Positions 15,070-23,502 are shown, counted from the first letter of the stretch. The stretch: DNA of 25,563 bases from an uncultured Muribaculaceae bacterium (GCA_910583795.1 CAJTZQ010000051.1:1-25563), one strand, 5' to 3'. The notes: generated by a model from the letters alone, not told the origin. Made by a program: numbers and translations.

Positions 15070-17682
15070 TTAAAGGTTGTCTTCATCAGCATACGACGTG
15101 GATTCTTCATCAACATCCTCAGATATCTCCATTTCTGAGAGGTCATCGTCTGAGGCACCGTCCAATTGAGCTGACATACCTTTATTATTAACAATTTCAA
15201 GGTTATTTTGTTCATCCTCCTCAGCAATTTCTTCTTCAGGAGCGGAATCAACCTTGCAGACAGATGCTATTTTGTCACCTCTCTTATTCAAATCAATAAG
15301 TTTTACTCCTTGAGTCGCCCTTCCCATAACGCGAATTCCGGCAACCGGGACCCTAAGAGTGATACCGCTCTGATTGATTATCATAAGATCGTTAGAATCG
15401 TTGACATTCTTGATTGCAACAAGTTCACCTGTTTTTTCTGTCACATTAAGTGTCTTTACACCCTTGCCTCCACGATTGGTGACACGATAATCTTCGAGTG
15501 GAGAACGTTTGCCATAACCGTTCTGAGACACCACCATGACGGTTTCATCTGGAGCACCTGTCATTGTAATCATGCCTATAACTTCATCATCGCCTTCACC
15601 AAGCGTCATGCCACGCACACCGGTAGACATTCTACCCATTTCTCTGACTTTGCTTTCATGGAAACGAATGGCACGACCTTCTCTGTTTGCAAGAATAACT
15701 TCAGCATTTCCATCAGTGAGACGCACCTGAATAAGCTGGTCGTCTTCACGAATAATAATTGCGTTGACACCATTGGCACGAGGACGAGAATATGCCTCAA
15801 GAGATGTCTTTTTGATAACACCCTTTTTAGTACAGAAAATCAGGTTATGTGTGTTTATATAATCCTTATCATTAAGATGTTTGACCCGGATAAACGCATT
15901 GACACTGTCGTCTGCCTCTATGTTCAATAGGTTCTGAATAGCCCTTCCTTTGGAATTTTTAGCGCATTCAGGAATCTCGTATACTTTCAACCAGTAGCAA
16001 CGTCCCTTCTGAGTGAAGAAAAGCATATAATTATGGTTGGAAGCAGGATAGATATATTCAATGAAGTCAGAATCTCGAGTGTCGCTTCCTTTCGCACCTA
16101 CGCCGCCACGATTTTGAGCACGAAACTCTGAAAGGGGAGTACGTTTGATATAACCAAGATGAGAAATTGTAATAATCATCTCATCATCAGGATAGAAATC
16201 TTCTGCATTGAGATCTCCTGAGAACAGGTTGATCTTTGTGCGGCGCTCATCGCCATATTTATCACGAATCTCTATCAATTCCTCTTTCATCACATTGCGA
16301 CAAACTTCATCATTATTAAGAATGTCGTTCAAATGACCGATAAGCTTCATCAAATCGTCATATTCCGCACGCAATTTGTCCATTTCCAAACCGGTGAGCT
16401 GACGGAGACGCATCTCAACAATCGCTCTGGTCTGAATTTCATCAAGTTCAAAACGTTCAGAAAGACGAGTTCTTGCTTCGTCTGTTGTACGTGAAGAACG
16501 TATTATCGCAATAACCTCATCGATGTTGTCGCATGCAATCATCAATCCCTTTAAGATATGTGCACGCTCTTCAGCTTTACGGAGCTCATATCTTGTTCTA
16601 CGGATTACCACTTCATGACGGTGATCTACGAATGCCTGAAGAAGTTCTTTGAGATTTAGTGTTTTAGGACGACCATTTACAAGGGCGACGTTGTTGACAC
16701 TGAACGAAGTCTGCAACTGGGTCATCTTGAAAAGCTTATTCAAGATAACTTTTGCATTAGCATCTCGTTTGATGTCAATTGCAATGTGCATCTGTCCGCG
16801 TGCACTTGTGTCGGTTATATCAGCGATACCCTCGATTTTCTTCTCTTCTACAAGGTCAGCAATACTTTTGACAAGATCATTCTTAATGACGCCATACGGA
16901 ATTTCTGATATTACGATCTGATCATGATTTCCATCACTTTCAATTTCGGCTTTTGCTCTGATAATAATTCTTCCGCGTCCGGTCTCAAATGCGTCTCTTA
17001 CACCTTGCATACCGAATATCTCTCCACCGGTAGGGAAATCGGGAGCCTTGATATACTCCATAAGTCCCTCCACGTTAAGATCGGGATTGTCAATAAGTGC
17101 GATCGAAGCATTAAGTGATTCTGTCAGGTTGTGAGGTGGCATATTTGTTGCCATACCTACAGCAATACCCGATGCTCCATTAACCAAAAGGTTTGGGATA
17201 CGGGTTGGTAGCACAGCCGGTTCAGATAGTGTGTTATCAAAGTTAGGCACGAAATCAACCGTTTCCTTATCGATGTCTTGAAGCATCTCTTCGCCCATTC
17301 GGGCAAGCTTAACCTCGGTATAACGCATAGCTGCGGGAGAGTCACCGTCGATTGAGCCGAAGTTACCCTGGCCGAACACCAAAGGATAGCGCAAAGACCA
17401 CTCCTGTGCCATTCTCACCATAGTAAAATAGATAGAGGAGTCTCCGTGGGGGTGATATTTACCCATAACTTCTCCAACAATACGCGCAGATTTCTTGGTA
17501 TCGCCGGAAAAGAAATTTCCTAATTCGTTCATGCCGAAAAGCACTCTACGGTGCACCGGCTTAAAACCGTCTCTCACATCGGGCAGGGCTCGCGACACTA
17601 TAACCGACATAGAATAGTCGATATAGGCGCTCTTCATTTCCGATTCTATATTAATCGGAATAATTTTGTCGTCTCCTTGCAT
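15070..17682 (-). CDS. gyrA: DNA gyrase subunit A
   Basis: GyrA is the DNA cleavage/religation subunit of the type IIA topoisomerase that introduces negative supercoils. The 870-residue protein has the winged-helix and tower domains with catalytic Tyr121 (AAMRYTE), then six-bladed C-terminal repeats. The GyrA-box in the first blade reads QNRGGVG; a second box-like NRGGKG occurs in the last blade (VTNRGGKGVKTLN). The C-terminal tail after about 830 is strongly acidic. In the quinolone-resistance region Ser82 is retained, but Phe86 stands at the position of E. coli Asp87, and Phe103 replaces the Asp of LVDGQGN. The start is ATG. It leads a unit with the TPR gene. Confidence 0.96.
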   Translation of the reverse strand: MQGDDKIIPINIESEMKSAYIDYSMSVIVSRALPDVRDGFKPVHRRVLFGMNELGNFFSGDTKKSARIVGEVMGKYHPHGDSSIYFTMVRMAQEWSLRYPLVFGQGNFGSIDGDSPAAMRYTEVKLARMGEEMLQDIDKETVDFVPNFDNTLSEPAVLPTRIPNLLVNGASGIAVGMATNMPPHNLTESLNASIALIDNPDLNVEGLMEYIKAPDFPTGGEIFGMQGVRDAFETGRGRIIIRAKAEIESDGNHDQIVISEIPYGVIKNDLVKSIADLVEEKKIEGIADITDTSARGQMHIAIDIKRDANAKVILNKLFKMTQLQTSFSVNNVALVNGRPKTLNLKELLQAFVDHRHEVVIRRTRYELRKAEERAHILKGLMIACDNIDEVIAIIRSSRTTDEARTRLSERFELDEIQTRAIVEMRLRQLTGLEMDKLRAEYDDLMKLIGHLNDILNNDEVCRNVMKEELIEIRDKYGDERRTKINLFSGDLNAEDFYPDDEMIITISHLGYIKRTPLSEFRAQNRGGVGAKGSDTRDSDFIEYIYPASNHNYMLFFTQKGRCYWLKVYEIPECAKNSKGRAIQNLLNIEADDSVNAFIRVKHLNDKDYINTHNLIFCTKKGVIKKTSLEAYSRPRANGVNAIIIREDDQLIQVRLTDGNAEVILANREGRAIRFHESKVREMGRMSTGVRGMTLGEGDDEVIGMITMTGAPDETVMVVSQNGYGKRSPLEDYRVTNRGGKGVKTLNVTEKTGELVAIKNVNDSNDLMIINQSGITLRVPVAGIRVMGRATQGVKLIDLNKRGDKIASVCKVDSAPEEEIAEEDEQNNLEIVNNKGMSAQLDGASDDDLSEMEISEDVDEESTSYADEDNL

Positions 17683-17735
17683 GTCAAGTGTTTCTTCAAT
17701 TTAATTGGCTTCGACCCATTGAAATGAGCCGATAA

Positions 17736-17776
17736 AAAGGCATTAAGATTATGTCAAAACGACGTTTTATGCCTTT
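17736..17776 (-). promoter_or_regulatory. Nested inverted repeats in the gyrA leader
   Basis: AAAGGCAT (17736-17743) and ATGCCTTT (17769-17776) are perfect 8-bp arms; within the loop lies the palindrome AAAACGACGTTTT (17756-17768). On the minus strand the outer hairpin is followed by TTTTT, so it could act as a weak terminator or attenuator at the very 5' end of the gyrA mRNA, or as a protein-binding dyad. The repeats are seen; the role is inferred. Confidence 0.4.
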
Positions 17777-17788
17777 CGTTCCAAGGAG

Positions 17789-17820
17789 CAAAGTTACAAA
17801 AATATCTTTAAACCGCCAAG
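17789..17820 (-). promoter_or_regulatory. gyrA promoter (Bacteroidetes type)
   Basis: On the minus strand TAACTTTG (17796-17789) matches TAnnTTTG exactly, with CTTG (17820-17817) as a three-of-four -33 element and a 20-base spacer. The start would be near 17782, leaving a leader of about 100 bases that holds the nested inverted repeats. Confidence 0.65.
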
Positions 17821-17907
17821 GGAAAAAATCCTTAAGATATGCTAATTTCGCTGCCAGATTATGGGATTTTTGAAGAATTTATCCATTTAAATTAGAATTT
17901 AGAAAAA

Positions 17908-17924
17908 TTGGCACACTGTTTGCA
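17908..17924 (+). promoter_or_regulatory. Sigma-54 (RpoN) promoter upstream of clpC
   Basis: TTGGCACACTGTTTGCA matches the sigma-54 consensus TGGCAC-N5-TTGCA without mismatch, and the -24 GG and -12 GC are separated by exactly 10 bases. Transcription would start near 17935 and run toward clpC, whose ATG is about 297 bases downstream. No sizeable gene lies between, so it either drives clpC through a long leader or makes a small RNA. It would need an AAA+ enhancer-binding protein, and none is in this window. Confidence 0.7.
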
Positions 17925-17934
17925 ACATTTAGTG

Positions 17935-18231
17935 TAAATTTTGTTATATAAATATGTATTTAGAGTTCTCAAACGTAATTTGGAAGTTATAGTATGCGAA
18001 ACAAAAAAGTCAATTTCCTTGGTTAATAAAACTAATACCTACCAAGAATATTGAAGGAATAACCATCCCCGCATTGGCTTTCAATCTGCTCTGTGGTACA
18101 GACTATATAACGACAGATATTTATATATTTATGCGTCTATTTAATTCAGCTAATAGTTCATTATTTAATGGCGACAAGATCATGCCAATTAAATAAGACC
18201 TATTTAAGCACATAATCATAAGTAATTTGTG
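17935..18231 (+). other. Long clpC leader / intergenic region with small ORFs, hairpins and TATTTAA repeats
   Basis: These 297 bases hold no recognisable gene. What is visible: three tiny ATG ORFs (17954-17992, 12 codons; 17994-18026, 10 codons with GGAAG seven bases upstream; 18131-18196, 21 codons, MRLFNSANSSLFNGDKIMPI and one more Lys); a CTTGGT/ACCAAG inverted repeat (18018-18046); a short TCTGT/ACAGA hairpin (18090-18102); and four copies of the heptamer TATTTAA or its complement (18138, 18162, 18189, 18201). The last two copies form a 7-bp hairpin ending 24 bases before the clpC ATG. The region could be a regulated leader or contain a small RNA. Confidence 0.4.
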
Positions 18232-20811
18232 ATGAAGAACGATTTTTCAAAACAATTCCGACCAATTCTTGAGCTTGCATATGCCGAAGCAAGAAATTTC
18301 AGCTCAAGCGCAATACAAAGTGAACATTTTGTTCTCGGAGCTTTGCGCAATCAGGATGGCTATGCATTCAAGATTTTAAAACAGCTTCAAGTTCCTGTCG
18401 ACGAAATGACTCGCGAACTTGAAGAGTATCTCGCCGGAGCACAGCCACCCGCAGAAACTACCACTCTTTTTGAACAACAGTTCAAAATATCTCTTTCTGC
18501 AATACGCCATCTCCAGCTTGCCACATCAGAAGCTCGAAAAATGAATGCACACACTATATCAGGCGAACATATTTTGCTTGCACTGATCCACGACCAGAGA
18601 GCAATGGACAGCGAGTTCCTACGCCATTTGAAAGAGAAATATCTTGATTTTGACATCTCAATTCAGAATCTTTCAGAAGCAGCTTCTCCTACATCAGGAA
18701 AAGACTTTGACAACGAGGAAGATGATGACGAAGAAGGCGAATTTTCTCCATTCAAAGGTAACGACCGTCCGAAAGAACAATCTGATCTAAAAAGCAGTAG
18801 AAAAACTACCGGAGCTAAAGGAGGAACCGACACACCTGCCCTTGACAAATTTGGCTATGACATGACAAAAGCTGCCGCAGAAGGCAGATTAGATCCCGTG
18901 GTGGGAAGAGAGAACGAAATTGAACGTCTTGCTCAAATTCTTTCAAGAAGGAAGAAAAACAATCCTGTATTGATTGGCGAGCCGGGTGTTGGCAAATCCG
19001 CAATAGTGGAGGGACTTGCATTGAGAATCACTCAACGTAAAGTGTCAAGGATTCTTTTCGACAAGCGTGTGATAGGTCTTGATATGGCAGGAATGGTGGC
19101 AGGCACCAAATATAGAGGACAGTTCGAAGAAAGAATTAAGGCTGTTCTTGATGAGCTTTCAAAAAATCCGGATATTATTCTCTTTATCGATGAGATACAC
19201 ACTATAGTAGGAGCGGGAGGCGCTCCGGGATCTATGGATGCCGCCAATATGCTTAAGCCGGCACTTGCCCGTGGCGAAATCCAATGCATCGGAGCTACAA
19301 CTCTCGATGAGTATCGCCAGAACATCGAAAAAGACGGCGCCCTCGAAAGAAGATTCCAGAAAGTTATGGTGGAACCTACTTCTCCAGAAGAAACTCTTGA
19401 AATCCTTAAGCAGGTAAAAGAGAAATACGAACAACACCATAACGTGAATTATACCGACGAGGCACTTCAGGCATGTGTTGACCTTACACAAAGATATGTC
19501 AGCGACCGCAATTTCCCTGACAAAGCTCTCGACGCCCTTGATGAGGCAGGATCACGGGTGCATATCACCAACATCATCGTTCCAGAAGAGATCGAACGTC
19601 TTGAAAAGGAAGTTGACGAGACCACACAACAGAAATTAGCGGCGGCACGTTCACAAAACTTCGAACTTGCTGCATCACTTCGTGACAAGGAGACCAAAAA
19701 GAAAGCCGAACTCGAAAATGCGAAGGAAGAATGGGAGAAACGTCTCGACACGGAACGTCAGGAAGTGGATGATGACAAGGTAGCCGAAGTCGTTGCCATG
19801 ATGACCGGCGTACCCACTCAGAGAATCGCTCAGGGAGAAGGCACACGTCTGCTTAAAATGGGGGAATCTCTTGAAGGATCTGTAATTGGTCAGGATGATG
19901 CGATCAAAAAAGTAGTCAAGGCGATTCAAAGGAACCGTATCGGTCTTAAAGATCCTGAAAAGCCCATTGGCGTGTTCATGTTTCTTGGACCTACGGGTGT
20001 CGGCAAGACTCTTCTTGCAAAAAAGATTGCGGAGTATCTATTTGACTCTAAAGATGCCCTCATCCGCATGGACATGAGTGAATACATGGAAAAATTTACC
20101 GTATCGCGTCTTGTAGGAGCTCCTCCGGGATATGTCGGTTATGAAGAGGGCGGGCAGCTGACTGAAAAGGTTCGCCGTCATCCATATTCGGTTGTGCTTC
20201 TTGACGAGATAGAAAAGGCTCATCCGGATGTTTTCAATCTTCTTTTGCAGGTTATGGACGAAGGACGTCTCACCGACTCACTTGGAAGAAAGATTGATTT
20301 TAAGAACACCATATTGATCATGACAAGTAATGTCGGATCCCGTCAGTTGAAAGACTTCGGCAGCGGAATAGGGTTCAATACGGAAAGTGTTTCCAAAGAA
20401 CAAGCTCACGGAGTTATATCAAAAGCTCTTAACAGGGCTTTCTCTCCGGAGTTCTTAAACCGTGTGGATGATATCATCATGTTTGACCAGCTTGACAAAA
20501 ATGCAATTTTCAAGATTATTGATATCGAGCTTAAAGACTTCTACAGCCGTATCGAGAAGCTTGGTTTCAAACTTGAGCTTTCACAAGAGGCAAAAGAGTT
20601 TATTGCAAACAAAGGTTATGACAAGAACTTTGGAGCCCGTCCCTTGAAACGCGCCATACAAAAATATCTTGAAGATGAGCTTGCAGAGCTTATGCTCAAG
20701 CTTAATGCGGAAGGTCAGATAGGAGGCACTATCAAAGTGAACTATAAAGATGGAGAGGAAAAGCCATCTATGGAATACTGTCCACTGGGAGGCACACTTT
20801 CCGCTGAATAA
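18232..20811 (+). CDS. clpC: ATP-dependent Clp protease ATP-binding subunit ClpC
   Basis: ClpC is the Hsp100 unfoldase that feeds substrates to ClpP in the cytoplasm. Domains in order: Clp N-domain repeats (about 1-145), an acidic low-complexity linker (DNEEDDDEEGE, about 162-172), AAA1 with Walker A GEPGVGKSA (about 249-257) and Walker B LFIDEIH, a short middle domain with a UVR motif (about 470-500, which separates ClpC from ClpB), AAA2 with Walker A GPTGVGKT (about 585-592) and Walker B LLDEIEKAHPDV, and an IGF ClpP-docking loop near residue 713. The ATG at 18232 is preferred over the GTG just before it. It is monocistronic and ends at a 23-bp terminator. Confidence 0.96.
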   Translation: MKNDFSKQFRPILELAYAEARNFSSSAIQSEHFVLGALRNQDGYAFKILKQLQVPVDEMTRELEEYLAGAQPPAETTTLFEQQFKISLSAIRHLQLATSEARKMNAHTISGEHILLALIHDQRAMDSEFLRHLKEKYLDFDISIQNLSEAASPTSGKDFDNEEDDDEEGEFSPFKGNDRPKEQSDLKSSRKTTGAKGGTDTPALDKFGYDMTKAAAEGRLDPVVGRENEIERLAQILSRRKKNNPVLIGEPGVGKSAIVEGLALRITQRKVSRILFDKRVIGLDMAGMVAGTKYRGQFEERIKAVLDELSKNPDIILFIDEIHTIVGAGGAPGSMDAANMLKPALARGEIQCIGATTLDEYRQNIEKDGALERRFQKVMVEPTSPEETLEILKQVKEKYEQHHNVNYTDEALQACVDLTQRYVSDRNFPDKALDALDEAGSRVHITNIIVPEEIERLEKEVDETTQQKLAAARSQNFELAASLRDKETKKKAELENAKEEWEKRLDTERQEVDDDKVAEVVAMMTGVPTQRIAQGEGTRLLKMGESLEGSVIGQDDAIKKVVKAIQRNRIGLKDPEKPIGVFMFLGPTGVGKTLLAKKIAEYLFDSKDALIRMDMSEYMEKFTVSRLVGAPPGYVGYEEGGQLTEKVRRHPYSVVLLDEIEKAHPDVFNLLLQVMDEGRLTDSLGRKIDFKNTILIMTSNVGSRQLKDFGSGIGFNTESVSKEQAHGVISKALNRAFSPEFLNRVDDIIMFDQLDKNAIFKIIDIELKDFYSRIEKLGFKLELSQEAKEFIANKGYDKNFGARPLKRAIQKYLEDELAELMLKLNAEGQIGGTIKVNYKDGEEKPSMEYCPLGGTLSAE

Positions 20812-20819
20812 TATCTTTT

Positions 20820-20869
20820 CTTAAAATAAATATGCCCACATATGATTATGTGGGCATATTTATTTTAAG
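20820..20869. terminator. Bidirectional terminator between clpC and feoAB
   Basis: A perfect 23-bp inverted repeat with the 4-base loop TGAT has a GC core (TGCCCACATA and its complement) flanked by A-rich and T-rich arms, so a U-tract follows the core on either strand. It starts nine bases past the clpC stop and ends 23 bases past the feoAB stop, between convergent genes, and can serve both. Confidence 0.9.
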
Positions 20870-20892
20870 CCAATTACAATTTAACCAATCAT

Positions 20893-23337
20893 TTATATAA
20901 ATAGTAACGCTATCTTATATGTTACTAACGATAAAATCCAAGCGACAATAGTGTTGTATAAGATCGAGAACAAGCCATATTTCCACGAACCTGTTTCTTT
21001 GACAATCGCTGTCACAGAAGCGACACAAGGGAAATATAAAAGCACAAAAACCATAAAAGCTAAAGCCGTTGCAGGATTGAATGGAGCCTCCCCGGTAGTT
21101 TTCGAAGGAGTCTTCAATCTGTCGGCAAGTAGTTCGGCATCATCGTCACCAACATACAACACACCGAGAGTGGAAACCACAACCTCCTTTGCAGCGCATC
21201 CTGCAAGAAGCGAACAACATGTTTTCCATCCGAAATCCATGGGTTCCATTACCGGCTGAACAAATTTACCGATATGTCCGAGAATTGAATTTTCTTGCTG
21301 ATATTCATTTGCCACCAATTCCTCCATTTTTGAATTATCGGAAGATTCAACGGTAGAGTAAGGCATTTCGGCAAGTGATTTCTCATAATAGTTTTCAGGC
21401 ACATCTTCAACTCCATAATGAGGGAAATATGAAAGTGCCCATATTATTACAGATGCCACAAGAATCACTCCTCCCATCTTTTGTAAATATTGTCTTGCCT
21501 TTGCCCACATATTCCGTATAGTAGCTTTTGCCGTAGGCATACGGTAAGGAGGTAATTCCATGACAAAAGGAGTCTCATCTGCTTTGAACCAAAATTTTCT
21601 CAATAATTTGGCAGTGATAACCGCTATTATAACCCCAAGCAAATATAACCCTGTGAAAACCCATGCTCCATAATGAGGGAAAAATGCACCGCAAAGAAGC
21701 ACATAAATCGGGATACGTGCAGAGCAACTTATGAATGGGTTTATCAGGATTGTGATAATTCGGCTTGACTGGCTTTCAATGATCCTTGTCGACATGATAG
21801 CAGGGACATTACATCCGAAACCCATGATCATTGGAATAAACGATTTACCATGTAATCCCATTTTATGCATAAGTTTGTCCATAATGAACGCGACTCTTGC
21901 CATATATCCAGAATCTTCCATGAAAGATATAAAAGCATATAATATAAGTATGTTTGGCAAGAATACTACAACGCCTCCCACACCACCGATAATACCGTCA
22001 AGCAACAAGTCCTTAAATGGACCGTCTGCCAAATATATTCCGATTTTGGATGATATCCAACTCACAAACATCTCTATCCATTCCATAGGATACGACCCTA
22101 TCTGGAAAGTTGCCCAAAACATCAGCCACATCACAAGCAGGAATATCGGGAATCCGAAAAGTTTGTTGGTGACAAAGGTATCAATGATTTTTGTGGAATG
22201 CTCAGATCTTTCTTCACCGCTTTGAAACGTCTCTGCCAAAGCACCCTGGATGAATCCGTATTTTTCTGCCGCTATAATTGCATTTGCATCGTCTCCTAGT
22301 GATTCTTCTATTTTCTGGTTAGCTTTATCTCGAATCTCGCTCCATTTATTGTAATTGGGATAATCCTTTAGCATTCTTTCAACTTCAGGGTCTTTTTCCA
22401 ACATTTTAATCGCGAGATAACGTGGAGAAAATTTTGGTGAAAGCGAATGATCCTGCTTGAAGCTATCTATAAGCATACGTACCCCTTCCTCAACTTCCGG
22501 ACGCATTTTTATGTGGATATGTCGAGTGTCAGGACTTCTTAGTTCATACACTTCAATAACCGTATCAAGCAATTTGTCTATTCCCCATCCTATGGAAGCT
22601 TTTGTGGGGACAACCGGCACGCCAAGCATTTTACCGAGTTGTTCATACTCAAGCACTGATTTGGATTTTTCCAACTCGTCATACATATTAAGGGCTATCA
22701 CCATACTCCGATTCATATCGATCAATTCGGAGGTGAGATATAGATTACGTTCAAGATTTGATGCCACGACTACATTGACAATCACGTCAGGGGTTTCCTC
22801 CCTCAAATATCGCATCACGTATAATTCTTCCGGGGAGTAGGCTGACAACGAATAAGTGCCGGGGAGATCAACTATATTAAATTGATAACCCTTGTATTTC
22901 ATAGTTCCGGCTTTTGCCCCAACGGTAACACCGGCATAATTGCCCACATGCTCATGAGCACCGGAAACTATGTTGAAAAGCGAAGTCTTTCCACAATTTG
23001 GATTCCCGACTAAAGCGATATTGATAATTTTATCTTTAGACACGGATATATTATCAGGATCTCCGGTTTCAACATTGATGTGCAATTTGTCTTCAATCCG
23101 TTTTTCCCATTCTTCAAATGGCACGATTTCAATTAATTGTGCTTCAGCCTTTCGAAGAGATACTTCATAGTCCATAAGACTATATTTCACGGGATCTTGT
23201 AAAGGGGCGTTCAATACCATTGTGACTTCTCTTCCTTTGACGAATCCCATTTCCATGACACGTTTACGAAACGCGCCATGACCTAATATTTTGGTGATAA
23301 CTCCCGTCTCACCGGGTTTTAAATCCGAAAGTCTCAT
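20893..23337 (-). CDS. feoB: Ferrous iron transport protein, FeoA-FeoB fusion
   Basis: This is the main inner-membrane importer of Fe(II). Residues 1-75 are a FeoA SH3-like domain (MRLSDLKPGETGVITKILGH). The G domain follows, with G1 GNPNCGKTS (111-119), G3 DLPG (157-160) and G4 NMYD (217-220). The membrane part contains the Gate signature GFGCNVPAIMSTR and a second Gate repeat near the C-terminus. The fusion is usual in Bacteroidetes. One oddity: the conserved DASNLERNLYLT motif reads VASNLERNLYLT, with Val191 (GTG at 22765-22767) in place of Asp. The gene is monocistronic; no FeoC follows. Inverted repeats upstream suggest metal-dependent repression. Confidence 0.96.
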   Translation of the reverse strand: MRLSDLKPGETGVITKILGHGAFRKRVMEMGFVKGREVTMVLNAPLQDPVKYSLMDYEVSLRKAEAQLIEIVPFEEWEKRIEDKLHINVETGDPDNISVSKDKIINIALVGNPNCGKTSLFNIVSGAHEHVGNYAGVTVGAKAGTMKYKGYQFNIVDLPGTYSLSAYSPEELYVMRYLREETPDVIVNVVVASNLERNLYLTSELIDMNRSMVIALNMYDELEKSKSVLEYEQLGKMLGVPVVPTKASIGWGIDKLLDTVIEVYELRSPDTRHIHIKMRPEVEEGVRMLIDSFKQDHSLSPKFSPRYLAIKMLEKDPEVERMLKDYPNYNKWSEIRDKANQKIEESLGDDANAIIAAEKYGFIQGALAETFQSGEERSEHSTKIIDTFVTNKLFGFPIFLLVMWLMFWATFQIGSYPMEWIEMFVSWISSKIGIYLADGPFKDLLLDGIIGGVGGVVVFLPNILILYAFISFMEDSGYMARVAFIMDKLMHKMGLHGKSFIPMIMGFGCNVPAIMSTRIIESQSSRIITILINPFISCSARIPIYVLLCGAFFPHYGAWVFTGLYLLGVIIAVITAKLLRKFWFKADETPFVMELPPYRMPTAKATIRNMWAKARQYLQKMGGVILVASVIIWALSYFPHYGVEDVPENYYEKSLAEMPYSTVESSDNSKMEELVANEYQQENSILGHIGKFVQPVMEPMDFGWKTCCSLLAGCAAKEVVVSTLGVLYVGDDDAELLADRLKTPSKTTGEAPFNPATALAFMVFVLLYFPCVASVTAIVKETGSWKYGLFSILYNTIVAWILSLVTYKIALLFI

Positions 23338-23389
23338 TTTCTCAAATAATCAAATCCACATCGTTTATCTAAGATGGCATGACAACATG

Positions 23390-23411
23390 ATACCTTAGAT
23401 AAATTAGGTAT
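23390..23411. promoter_or_regulatory. Putative metalloregulator operator, proximal, in front of feoB
   Basis: ATACCT (23390-23395) and AGGTAT (23406-23411) form a 6-bp dyad with a 10-base centre. The TTAGGT-like half-site resembles those bound by DtxR/MntR/IdeR-family repressors. It lies just downstream of a TAATTTTG -7 element (minus strand, 23435-23428, exact TAnnTTTG), so a bound repressor would block early elongation or the start. No good -33 element accompanies that -7 box. The dyad is seen; the regulator is inferred. Confidence 0.45.
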
Positions 23412-23475
23412 AAAATTAAATTTATTACAAAATTAATTCTTTTTAGCATATTACTGACTTTAATCAATCAGTATG

Positions 23476-23502
23476 ATACCTAAAATACCTACAAATAGGT
23501 AT
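23476..23502. promoter_or_regulatory. Putative metalloregulator operator, distal, with three ATACCTA copies
   Basis: ATACCTA occurs at 23476-23482 and 23485-23491, followed by its complement TAGGTAT at 23496-23502. The last two form a perfect 7-bp inverted repeat around CAAA. The hexamer ATACCT is shared with the proximal dyad 65 bases nearer to feoB, so the two sites flank the candidate -7 box at 23428-23435. This is the layout expected of a repressor that binds at both sides of a promoter. Confidence 0.45.

Noticed and set aside
15208..15930. 240-codon plus-strand ORF within gyrA
   Set aside because: It is the complement of a clear gyrA coding region and has no recognisable motif.
17954..17992. 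12-codon ORF (MYLEFSNVIWKL) after the sigma-54 promoter
   Set aside because: It is too short and without a ribosome-binding signal; expected by chance in AT-rich DNA. It is mentioned in the leader region entry only.
21731..22840. Long plus-strand ORFs (164 and 127 codons) opposite feoB
   Set aside because: They are antisense shadows of the FeoB membrane and G-domain coding sequence.
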